From: Uloborus plumipes
Taxonomy: Eukaryota; Arthropoda; Arachnida; Araneae; Uloboridae
Length of the DNA: 64,000 nucleotides
Assembly: GCA_038373865.1 (NCBI GenBank)
Contig: JAXGGA010005618.1
Span: 1 to 64,000, forward strand
Reading direction: 5' to 3'
The notes under the pieces are model-generated. The model saw only the letters and a program-made list of their open reading frames with translations, did no database searches and was not told the origin of the DNA. Both the position numbers and the translations under genes were made by a program. Shown one piece after another: positions 26,901 through 38,900 of the stretch. Every line of letters begins with the position of its first letter. Within the stretch, counting starts at the first letter, position 1.

Positions 26901-29900
26901 CATCGCGTACACTCATCACGTACAGATCAAATTTAAGCTGATTTTTTACTGAACGTAATGCATAAAGGCTGCCTATGTAAAAGTGGCCGCAACTTCTAGG
27001 CAGCCTGGCCTAAACAGGTCACATGAATGTAGTATTTCTACACTCATCGTGTACACTAATCACGTATATATTAAGTGAAAGCTGATTTTTTTTGGAAAGT
27101 GATGCACTAAGGCTGCCTATGTAAAAGTGACCGCAACTTCTTGCGAGCCTGGCCTAAATAAGTCACATGAATGTAGTATTTCTACACTCATTGAGTACAC
27201 TAATCACGTATACATTAAGTGAAAGCCGATTTTTTTTTCTGAAAGTGATGCACTAAGGCTGCCTATATAAAAGTGGCCGCAACCTGTAGGCAGCCGGGTC
27301 TAAACAAGTTACATGAATGAAGAATTTGACATTTATGTGAACTGTTATGCAGGCTGCCTACAGGTTGCGGCCACTTTTACATAGGCAGCCTTAGTGCATC
27401 ACTTTCAGAAAAAGTCAGCTTTAATTTTATATATACATGATGAGTGTACGCGATGAGTGTAGAAATACTACATTTATGTGACCTGTTTAGGCCAGGCTGC
27501 GTAGAGGTTGCGGACACTTTTATATAGGCAGCCATAGTGCATCACGTTCAGAAAAAAATCAGCTTTTATTTGATATATGAGTGATGAGAGTAGGCGATGA
27601 CCGATGAGTGTAGAAATACTACATTTATGTGACCTGTTATGCCAGGCTGCCTACAGGTTGCGGCAGGGATGACAATAGCTCAAAGTCAAAAAAGAGAAAA
27701 AAATTGCACGGCTTAAAATTTTGATCGATTTTTTTAAAAAACATTATGCGAAATCTCATCTTAATTTACGTTGTGAAATCGAAAGTAAAATCGGTAGATT
27801 GAAGAAACTTTTTATTATTTTTTTTAACCTCTTAATTGCTCATTCCCTATTTCTTTTTTAAGTCATCCATATCAATGTCGAAACAAAAAAATGGAGGGGG
27901 GGGGGGTTGTAATTTTAGATGACTTAGATTTGTGTATTGCAAGAATGATTTCTCTAACTAATATTGTTTGGTCTTTAGGAATTTAAATGAATTTTAAAGA
28001 TAAAAATAATTTTCACGATTTCTTTTAACAATATCTCCAATATTTTAGCTGAATTTCCTTAATTTCTACCTCCAACAACGGCAACTTATCTTTTTGGCAG
28101 CATGCCAAAATAGAGTACATAGTTCTCTGACAGTTGGGTGTCATCCTTGAGGTTTCAATCTTGCTGCATCCTAAAAACATTTCCATTATTTTGGAAGTTG
28201 GAAGTAATTTCAACTTCTACGACTTCAAATCAACTTATTTTAAGCTTTATTTTAGTAATGAGGTTTTTTTTCTGAACTTAATGCAACATTAACTTTTTGA
28301 TCATGGAAAGAAAGAAAATACACAAAAAGCGGAAAATCGCGGATCCGCGGACGATTTTCATCCCTGTCGCAGCCACTTTTACATAGGCAGCCTTGTGTAT
28401 CACTTTCAGAAAAAAATCAGCTTTAATTTGATATATACGTGATGAGTGTAGAAATACTACATTCATGTGACCTGTTTAGGCCAGGCTGCCTAGAGGTTGC
28501 GGCCACTTTTACATAGGCAGTAGGGTGGAGCGAAAGAAATGAAATTTTGATTTTCATAAACGGGTACCTTTCATTTACTGTGAATGAGAATAAGTAACAA
28601 TTCTGTAAAATATTTCACTTTTGCGACGTCATCTTTAGTCTGCGCATTTGACCTAAAGTTTTGAAAATTTTAATTTTTTTTTGGATTTTTCAAATTTTTT
28701 AAAAAAATATTGCAAATGATAAAACTAGGGACGGGTGGTTATTAAATAGAAGAAAAAGGTTTGAAATAAACAAAGAATTTTTTAAAACCATTTTAAATTA
28801 TTATTTCAGTTCGTGCATTGCGCTCAAAGTTCATCAAATTTCCCAAAATGTCTGTTATTTTCGACATTTTTTAACTCAGTATCTCCTCTCAATATTCACT
28901 TGAAGTGATTTCAAACTTGTTTTTATTCATTTTGTTATTACTTTGAATCCTGCAACTCTTCGCTAGATCATGTGGAACTACCCAGGACTCACCACGAGGA
29001 GGTGACCGCACTTCTAGTCCTACACGTGAACCCTTCCTTCCAACCAATGCAAGCACGTATTTACATTTCTTAGATACGTCTTTCACAGTTAAATTGTTCC
29101 TGTGTGTCGTAAATTGATCAAATATTTCTATCAGATATCCTCGTTTTTACTAAACTTTTTCTTTTCCTGTGATTACATACTGATTTTGAAGAGCTTGTGA
29201 TTCATTCGACAGCTCTTTCAACTGATTGAGTCTTGAATGGCAGTTTAAAATGAGCGTATTCAGAAATCATATTTAAATTATTAGCTTCCATAATCTTTGT
29301 AAATATTGTGTTGTTAAATTACCTGTAAAAGGTAGCTTTGTAATTTCCACATCATTTCAAGAAATCATATCGATGTATACTGACTTTTGATTTATGTATG
29401 TAATGTATGAAAATAGATTTTTGTCTATTTTTTGGGATCTGAAGCGTTCTCACTTGTTTGCTTGTTTGTTTTCTAGATTAAGCGTTTATAATACGATTTA
29501 TATGCTCTCTCTTATGAACTAACCAGATTATTTCCCGGCGTTGCCCGGGTGCTTATTAATACAACATAGCTCTAAAAAATATTTGAATTAATTCTATCCA
29601 CATGGGAATATAAAAACTTATTTCATGCTAAAAAGAAATAGTTGAGCCTTAAATGGATAATTCATTGTTGATCGTAATCTTTGTAGGAAAATACTCCTAT
29701 TTAAATGTGTTACATTTTATCAATTTGTGTGCTTAAATTCTTATCTCGATTACTCTACCTATTCAAAATTATAAGAAATGGCCATTTTGAGAAAGATTTG
29801 AAATTTCGGCTTTTTGGATTTTTTTAAAATTTCAAACCCCTGCCTATGTGAATTCTAATGCATCAGGGAACCTCTGTGCCAAGTTTGTTGAAAATCCGAC

Positions 29901-32900
29901 GAAACCTGGATTTGCATAAGGAACAAACAAACATACATTTGATAACAGCATATTTCTTGGGTGCAAAGTATTAATTGTTTTGAATAGATGTGAATACAAT
30001 TTTCTGCTTTTTCCCGGAGAGATAATCTTTAAAATCTCACACGAATTCATAGCTAAATTAGTAACATCTGTACTTCATCCTAAAGAGCAAGGACACTTTT
30101 ACCCGCGAAAGTTATGAACTCTTTTAAAAATTATAGTCTAAAGATTGTTTGCTGTAGTCAACATCTGACTAGGGAAAGCTTTCTTAGACTTCTGTTTCAC
30201 ATTTTTTTTGGATATTTTCCCAGTCAAAACTACCTTGCTCATCTCATGAAGTTACTGTTGCTCAGTACTTGAACCATTTTTATTGTCAAAATCAATCTGA
30301 TCAATGACAAATTCTGTAGGTTCATATTGAACTGATTTGAAAGTAAAACATGTTTAGCTTCATCTAACAGGCCCAAAAATCACTTTGGTCCACTGGTAGG
30401 TCCATCTAACTTTTGCAAAAAATGCAGCAAATTAAGTTCATTCAAATGTGTAGTGGCAAATGTTCCACTACAGAGGTCTACCAAGTTTTTCTTCGAGTTT
30501 CCGAATTACACCTTTATTTTCCTGTCTTTGTAGTGCATCCATCAAAACCAATGCAAATAATTTCCTACTCAAAGAAACAATTTATTGTTTCTAACTTGTC
30601 TAAGAAATGTAAATGTGTGCTCTTATAGGTTGGAAGCAAGGGGAGCGTGAGTGGTGCCCAAAGTGCGGCCACTTCCTCATGGTGAGTCCTGGGTAATTTC
30701 AATGAGCAAGCATAGAGTTGAGTCCCAAGTAGCATCAACTCATCGGATTTTGCTCGGCCGATCAACTAACTCCTCGTAAACTGATCTCGTAACGCACGAC
30801 GACATCGTTCCGATCAGTATCCGAGCACGGTTTTCGATGAGCTACTTTTCATCGGAAAGCAATATCTTTCGGATCAACTTTCCCGATGAAAATAAGATGA
30901 GTAAAATTCCATCGGAAAATGATATCCTTCCGATCAACTTTCCCGATGAAAATAAGATGAGCAAAATTCCATTGGAAAATGATATCCTTCCGATCAAATT
31001 TTCCCGATGAAAATAAGATGAGCTATATTCCATCGAAAAACGATATCCTTCCGATCAAATTTCCCGATGAAAATTAACCGAGCTATGTGTTATTGGAAAA
31101 CTATATACTTCCAATCAAATTTCCCGATGAAAATATGCCAAGCTACAGATTTCATCGGAAAGAGGTCGTAAAGATCAAATTTTCTGATGAAAATTTTCCC
31201 AATCTCAAATTTTTGTTAAATATGCAGTGTTGGTCTCATTATTCGTAGACTTGGTAGCGTGGTGGTAGAGCGTTGGCTTTCCGCGCCGATAACTCGGGTT
31301 CGATGCTGGAGTTGGCCAGTCGCAAATGGTTGGGGGAAATTAAAAAGAGGTTCCAAAATTCACTGCCACGGAACTAAACTGCGCTTTTTTCTTTTTTTCT
31401 CTTTTTTCTTTAAATTGATCCAACTCTCATCGTATTTTGATCCAAAATTTATCGCCACGGAACTACACTGCTCGTATATTGATCCAACTCTCATCGTATT
31501 TTCATCCAAAATTGATCCTAAATTCATCGGCACGGGACTGCACTGCTCGTAAATTGCTCCAAATCTCATCGTAAACTCATCGGATTTTGCTGCTCGGATT
31601 CTGATTGGCCGATGAGACATATTGGAGCAATTCCCGATGAAAACTCATCGAAATCCGATCACCAGCCGATGAGAATTTCATCGGGTTTCGATGAATGGCC
31701 GATCATCGGCCGATGAGATTATGCTGCTAGGGGTAGTTCAAAGAAATACCAAAATGATTAAGGAAATGTTTTGAAGGCACTTTTAGTAAATATTGAGAGG
31801 AAATATTGAATTATAAAATTTCTGCTGATATTGAAAATATCGGAAATTTCTAAAAATTTGATGAACTTTGGGCCTAATCCGCAGATTGAAATTATAATCT
31901 GAAATGATTTTAAAAAATTTCTTGTATATTTCAAACCTTTTTCTTCCAGTTAATAACCACCCGTCACTAGTGTTATCATTTGCAATATTTTTTTAAAAAT
32001 TCGAAAAATCTAAAAAAAATCTAAAATTTTAAAACTTTAGGCCAAGTGCGCAGACTAAAGATGACGTCGCAAAAGTGAAATATTTCACAGAATTGTTACT
32101 TATCCTCATTCACAGTAAATGAAAGGTACCCGTTTACGAAAATCAAAAATTCATTTTTTTCGCTCCACCCTAATAGGCAGCCTTAGTGCATCACGTTCAG
32201 GAAAAAAATCAGCTTTAATTTGATATATACGTGATGAGTGTACGCAATGAGTGCAGTGGCGTAGCTAGGGGTTGGCAGGAGTGGCTCTTGCCACGGGCGC
32301 AGCAGCCAGGGGGGCGGAATTTTGACCGATTAAAAAAAAAAAGGCCGTCCAAACAGATTAGAAAATGAAAATTTGTTTCACACCCCGAGCAGAACAAACT
32401 ACGCCCCCAAGCTAGAAGATAAACCATACAAAATGTGAAACTTTGCTTTGGTAGATTTCGGATGGGTACACTGATGTTAGTTCAAATCTATCTATATAAT
32501 TTAGTTACATGGGGTCTGGAGTCTGTATAATAGGCCGATCTAAAATCGGCCGGTCTTATCCACTTATAACAGAGAAAAAGAAAGAGAAACTTAAACCTGT
32601 TCTCTCTGCTTCCTGCAAGCTTTTGCTGAAAACATTTCGGATACAGATTTTTGTAATGCAATTTTACCATGACAGAAAATAACTCCTCTGTTGGTAACAA
32701 TTTTTCTGTGGAGAAAACTAGCGGGAGAAAAATAGGGTTTTCCTCAAAAACGTCATGGGAAGGTTTCTAAGAAACGACTGTTGCAAATTTTCCTATTTTA
32801 AAAATTTGTACCAAGAGCCTAGATTAAATGAAGATTCCAAAGATGAGTTCAACGCCACGCGATTTTGAACGAGTAACTTTTTCAAACGTTGTTTGTGCTT

Positions 32901-35900
32901 CAATGGCTCAGTATGGAAGGTTAGAAGGTTAAAAAAAATTGATAAATAAATCTTTTGTTAGTGAGTTTCGATTTCATATTTTGGAAATTTTTCTATTTTA
33001 TATGTACTGCTACCTAATACTGATGAAGTGCTCTCACTTCTAAACTATGTATAGCACTACTTTGTTCTTTATACTCATAGTCTCTTTAGTATCATTAGGA
33101 GAGATTGAGCTGGATTTGTAATCGCACCAGAGCAATATGTTGAGTTCTTTTTGTTGTGAAAATAAATAAAATAGCTATAGTTTCTCATGTATTACTGAAC
33201 AAGGAAACGCCAAGTGAATGTTGAGGGAAGCGAACTTTCATTTTGATTGTATGCAAGGAGACGTCTTAGTTCAGCTAATTTCAGATTAATTATGCAATTT
33301 CGATATTTTCTTTGACTTCCTAATTACAATAGAATCAATTCTTTGATTTTTATTTAAAATGCACAAATTACGTTTATTTTATACATTCTTTTAGTGTTTT
33401 AAAACAAATTCTATTTGAAATAAAAGCTGTTGTGTAGGAAAAAAACACACAACGTTCAATAACGAATTGCAAGAGTTATTTGTTTTTTTAATTTATGTGA
33501 AATGATGGGAAAAGGTAGGAACGCCTATAGCTAAAATTGTTAGAAAGACAAAAATTCTCAAACTGAACAAAAAACTTGTAAGAAAAAAAAACTTGAATTT
33601 TGAACAATGATACAAACAATCAGACATATGGCATACATAACATGAGGTAGAACATTGAGCATCGTTAAAAATGGAAATAAAGGAAAAAAGGTTGCAACAT
33701 TATCTGCAAATTTTTCAAATTAATGAATTAAAATTTTAGGAGTAAGGACATTTTGGGAGGTCACAATGACCTCCCATCAGAGCGACCTCTTGGGGGGGGG
33801 CGCAATTTTTCAAGTTAGCCATGGGCGCTGGGCCCCCTAGCTACGCTGCTGAATGAGTGTAGAAATATTACATTCATATGTCATGTTTAGGCCAGGCTGC
33901 CTATAGGTTTCGGGCACTTTTACATACGAAGACTTAGTGCATCACGTTCAGAAAAAAAATGTGCTTTAATTTGAGATATACGTGATGAGTGTACGCTATG
34001 AGTGTAGATAAACCGCGGTGGAATCTTACGACTATACTGTTTTCCCCTAAAAATATTAAAAGCTGCAGTCCTAACGAGATTCTTTGAAATCCCACTTGCT
34101 GATTCTGGACAAACAGGAGGTCTCAAAGTATTTCCTAGCAAGGTGATCAGCCATTTTAGTACCCTTGATACCTGAGTGCCAATATAATTCTGATAGTAAT
34201 GCTCATAGTTAATTAAAAAGGGCTGGATGATGCAAAATTTGTTTGAAGTTTGATTTAAAAATAGTTTTATTCCAGAAGTAGAAAAGTTTTTGAAGAAAAA
34301 AAAAAGCTTTAAAGTTTTCTTGCTCATTTTGGATGCAGGTATCCACAAAATCGAATTCATTCATCTCAACATAAAAATTGTGTTTTATAATTTTACATCG
34401 TTGATCCACCTGTAAGATCAAGAAATAATTTCAATTTTTAAGGCATACTGCATACAAATAGCATTGCTGAAACTTTTTAAAAGACAGGAAAATATAATGC
34501 TGTATTATGTGCTTTGTTGATTAAGATAGTGAAGTTAATTTATATTTCATTTGTATATTATCTGTGTGCCATTGCTTGATTGGAACAAAATTTCAGCTGC
34601 CATAAATTTTTACACCTTAAGTCTTGTTTTCCATTTAACACAGTACACATTGCCTTGACTTATATTATGTACATACATAATTAAATTAATAAATAAAATA
34701 TTAACTTAAACAAATGAATGTTTCAAGTAACACAATTTCGATATAGCAAAGTACAAATTAGCTATGTTATATGAGTCATCGTATCTCTGCTGGAAAGCAT
34801 CGCTACTTCTGGATTTTCATGTATCAGTTACTCTGATGATGTCACTATTGTGGTTAGAGGAAAATTTATCGACACTGTCTCCTGCATTTTCCCCAGGGAT
34901 TAAAATGTGTGGAAAGATAGTGTCATTTTGAGGTTCTTCATAAATCCTCATAAAACTACTATGGTTGCTTTTACGCATAAGAGAACAATCCAAGTGAGTG
35001 ATATTAAGTTATTTAGACAGACTCTTACTCGTTCCGAAGCGGTCAAATACCTCTGGTAACTCAAAGTTGAACTAGTGAAAACATTTTACTTATAGTTTGG
35101 CTAAAGCTAGTAAAGTGTGTTTTGGCTCTGTACAAGAGCTATTGGGAGAACCTGGAACTAAGTCAATTGGGTCTATAAGATGGTCACGTGTCCCATCACT
35201 TATACATTTACGTTGCCTAGTGAACAGCCTAGACATTGTGAAAACAGAGCTTAATAAGCTGCAAAGGATGGTCTGTATTGCCATGGTTAGACACGCATTT
35301 ATTCCATGCCCACTGCATCTCTCGAGCTGCTATAAGTTTAGATCTTATCTATACCCAAGTTGAAACTAAGGGTGTTATGATCAAGGTGAGGCTTAAACCC
35401 TCAGGTCTCTGGAAGTCCTATTTAGGGTATCTTTCCTGGAAGAACTTCGATGGAGATGCACTAGGGCATCCTTTTTCTGGCCTGCCAACAATATAACATG
35501 TGCAATGATGCAACTATGCTTTCTACAGATATTACTGAGTTATCTTTCCTTTGCAAACTGACTGGATGAAAGATGCTCCTTTACATCATAGTCAAAATTG
35601 CACTCTGATTTACTGCTGGTTCGCAAATGAACAGGAACACAGGTGCTGAGGCTTTTTTTTTCCAGCCATAGTATTGACTACTCTTGTCCGTTGTGCACAC
35701 AGGTTCACTACTGTATTTCAGGCAAAGTTTTATGCCATCTTGATGCGTTGCATTATGTGTTTGAATCGAGGCTACGGGAATAAATGTGTTCACATATTCT
35801 CTGATAGTCAAGCTGCCTTATATGACCCTAAATAAGGTTGTAATGATATTCTACATTGTTTGGGAATGCTATAATATGCTTCACACTGTAGCAAAGCAGA

Positions 35901-38900
35901 ATAAGGTCACTCTCTTTTGGGTAACTTGGATGAGCAATGTCAGACAAAGGAACTTAACAGGGGCTGTCCTAGTATTATAGCAAGAGCACATACATCTCAA
36001 TAGATATAGTATTAGGAAGGCTATTGGTTTTTGTTTCTGGACATTGCACCTTAAAGCAATACCTCCATGTAGAGGGTGTGGGTAATGATCCAACTTGCAG
36101 GGGTACTCTCTTTCATGAGGAAACTATTACTCACATTCAGTGTGATTGCAAAGTGTTTTCTGACTTAAGGTTTGAACACCTAGGTTGTCATTTGCTTAAA
36201 CCTTGGGAGACTCATGACACTTCTGTTAGGTGTTTGTTAAACTTTGCTGCAGCTACTGGTCTGTTTTAAGACTGCTTGGGGGACTAGCACAATACTTTTG
36301 GTCTCGGTGCTTGGCTGAGTTGAGCGCCAACCCTTCCATTCCTTCATTTCATACAATAGTTGTTCTTTAAATTAAATTGTATAACATACTGGTGAAACCA
36401 TGGCTTACTGTTATACCATACCGTCCTGTCTAAAACCCTAGTGTCCAAAACATTTACTAAAGAGATATTTCATTATTTAAACATTTAAGTTTTAGTTTAT
36501 TTGAAAAAAATATTTAAAAAAGGCTCCTAAAAGTGTCATAAAGATATCTAACTTATTTCAATAATTAACCAGTTTTGTTTGAGAATTTCAGGCAAGTATA
36601 TTGCATTTTAATGTTCAAAGGTATTTTACCTTCAAAAATATTTCTTTGATTATGTATTTTATCGCATTCATTTTGCATTTCAAATAGCCGGGGCAGAGGT
36701 TAAAATTCCACACACTTGAACATCTGCTCAGATGGCAGCACCATACATTTTCTTGTTTTTGTATTATGTTTTTAAAAGTGAGCGTTTTTTGAGTCTGTGA
36801 TAGCTAAAATGACATTAAAAAAACTAACAGTCCAGGAAACTTTAGCTCTAATTGCTGAGTTGCCATCTGATTCTGATTCCTCTTCTAACGCTAATAAGGA
36901 AGAGTTTATGGAACCCCACACATAATAATTGATGAAGAAATTTTGAGATAATACTATGAGTGACAATGAGACTGAGGTAGAAGAACCTTCGGAATCTTAT
37001 GTTTCTTGATAGAAAAAACAAGAAGTAGATATTTCTCTGCCAGAATTTAACGAAAACTATGGACCGGCAGGCGAGATTTTATATTTGGATGATTTTTCCC
37101 CTGTAAATTTATTCTTCAGAATATTCACTTTGCAATTTATAGAACATATTGTTTTTCAATGAAATTTTTTATGCAACTCAGAAAAACATCATTTCCCCCT
37201 TCTTGATAGTAATGAGTTTTTGAGATTTCTTGCAATAAATTTGCTCATGGGCGTAAAACCACTTCCTAGCTATCAGCTCTATTGGAGAAGTACCAGATTA
37301 TCACACGGTGAATGTATAGCAAATATAATGCCTGTTAACCGATTCAGTTGGGTCCTAGGAAACTTTCATTTGAATGATAACTGTTTGCAGCCAAAACGAG
37401 GCGAAAATAATTTAGATAAGTTATATAAAATACTGCCTCTTAGATCATCTCTCAGAAAAGTTTATGACTATGGTGAAGCATAGGCAAAGGATGAATCAAT
37501 AATTAAATTCAAAGCAAGAAATAGCCTAAAACAATATAAGCTTAAAAAACCAATCAAACGTAGCTTAAAGTGTGGATGCCAATTTTAAAATTTCATGTAG
37601 TCTTGATTGCAGATTTTCCTATTTTGAACCTTCAAATAAAATTTATTATTTCATTAAACAATATCTTATTAAATTTAAAAAATAAAGGTAATACACAAGG
37701 TACATATCAAAAAAAACTTCATGCAAATACTTTTTTCATATTTTGTTAGTGGCCCATTCATCACCATGGCCCATTCATTACCACTCTCCCCTATTTGTAG
37801 TTTTGCACTTGCAGGACATACGTTGTCCCACCTCTCCCAATAAAAATAAAAGTGCAGAATTTTTTTCAAGCCTGAAATACTTACATACCTGACTTACTCT
37901 AAGCAGTTTCTTTTTTTAAGTTTGAAAAATATTTTAAACATGCGCCCCTTGCCGGAAAGGGTTAAATAATTTTGTTTTTAACAGTTGTCAATTTTACTAC
38001 GAAAATATACAAATGAGGCTGCTTAAAAGGTAATGCAATCAGGGGTCTGGCCAGAGGAAATTCGGGTCCGTTAACGGACCCATCATAAAAATACGATCAA
38101 GCAAAACGGACCTTTCACAAAATGCTGATCAAACAAAACGGACATTTCACACATTATTCAATCAAGAAGCAAATCTGAAATCAAAATAACGCATATCATA
38201 TTTCTGTTTAAGCTCATAACTTTTGGGCCTTTTCTGAAGTTAAAAAAGCGAATCGCTTATCTGACAGTTTTGTGGGAAAAAAATAAGTTGGCACTTCCTG
38301 CTTGTAATACTTTGGGCAAGCGATAAATCTTTAATATAAAATGTAGCACTTTTTGTTGGTTTCTTTTAAAGAAATTAACTTAAAAAAGGTAGTTGTTTTG
38401 CTTTACTAATTCTGCTTGTTTGTTTTATCATATGCAAATCAAAATGGCTTGCTGCAATGTTGCTGTTAGATTTCTCTGGAAATGCAGAGTAAGGATTTTT
38501 CTCCCTGCTCTTGACTTAAACAAGGAAATAATAATTATAGCAATTATCTCCGAAATGAATTTAGTACTGCAAACAGAAGAGAAAAAAATGGGATTGCTTC
38601 TGGTAGAGTAATCAGCTATTTAAAATTATTGCCATCTGATCTCTTTGGTGCAACGTTTTGACCTTATTATGGCAGAAAATTGTCTGAATTTTTTTTTTAT
38701 GCTTACAAGGGTGGTGTTTTGGTTATATTAAGGAATGTATTTTTTAGTCTGTTAATATTGAAAGTCCAGTATTGTCTGTTTTGTCATGTCTCCCTACCAA
38801 ACTCTTTCCTCCGAATTTTCAGCGAATATGGCGATGATTATTAATGACATTTATCATATAAACCTGATGAAATGTAACTCTAAAATTATTTGACTTTAAT

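Larger units (their letters stand above)
30730..31729. mobile_element. 1-kb repeat-rich insertion in the arm of the hAT element
   Basis: Starts TAGCATCAACTCATCGG and ends CCGATGAGATTATGCTGCTA, a rough inverted pair. Comparison with the intact left arm of the host element shows the rest of the arm on both sides. It contains a 60-bp tandem array, a tRNA-like head and a second tandem block. Confidence 0.6.
28513..32180. mobile_element. Composite hAT element with long inverted arms
   Basis: Element 28521-32172 (3652 bp): ends TAGGGTGGAGCGAAA and the inverted copy TTTCGCTCCACCCTA, flanked by ATAGGCAG on both sides (28513-28520, 32173-32180), the hAT signature. The arms are far longer than normal hAT ends: 28521 to about 29065 pairs with 31730-32172 plus about 30620-30729. 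The right arm is broken by a 1-kb insertion. No transposase frame. The middle (29500-29930) has a cccggcgttgcccggg motif and a tgccaagtttgttgaaaatc stretch, of a kind I know from other invertebrate repeats. Confidence 0.9.
26374..34038. mobile_element. Foldback element built of inverted arrays of about 145-bp units
   Basis: The element is 26379-34033. Its ends are inverted repeats: AGTCTAAGATCCCACCGCAG on the left; the right end in reverse complement reads AGTCGTAAGATTCCACCGCG. Both run into TTTATCTACACTCAT. ATACT flanks it (26374-26378, 34034-34038). Inside, about five units of 143-150 bp point one way (26395-27320) and about five point the other (27320 to the right end). Each unit has a GGCTGCCTAT...AAAGTGGCCGCAACC core and a gatatatacgtgatgagtgtac stretch. 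Four insertions inflate it from about 1.5 kb to 7.7 kb. No coding capacity. Superfamily unknown. Confidence 0.85.
25990..34240 (-). mobile_element. I-clade LINE 3' fragment, split by the foldback element
   Basis: Two pieces, 34034-34240 and 25990-26378, read on as one minus-strand frame. The first has a ribonuclease H-like YWHSGIKGTKMADHLARK and, in another frame, CPESASGISKNLVRTA ending RGKQY. The second continues HNWCNLDSQCQAKEL. It matches the plus-strand LINE copy at 34750-36340. Removing 26379-34033 and one ATACT restores the frame across the junction. Degenerate, 5'-truncated. Confidence 0.75.

Noticed and set aside
30842..31033. Repetitive minus-strand peptide with RENLIGRISFSNGILLILFS-like units
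   Set aside because: Direct product of the 60-bp tandem repeat (60 is divisible by 3); a DNA repeat, not a repeat protein.
31246..31330. Functional tRNA-Gly gene
   Set aside because: No acceptor stem can be closed and the T arm has mismatches; it sits inside a mobile element.
33920..34360. 146-codon minus-strand frame as a host gene
   Set aside because: Its middle is the ribonuclease H end of an I-clade LINE and its last part runs into the foldback element.
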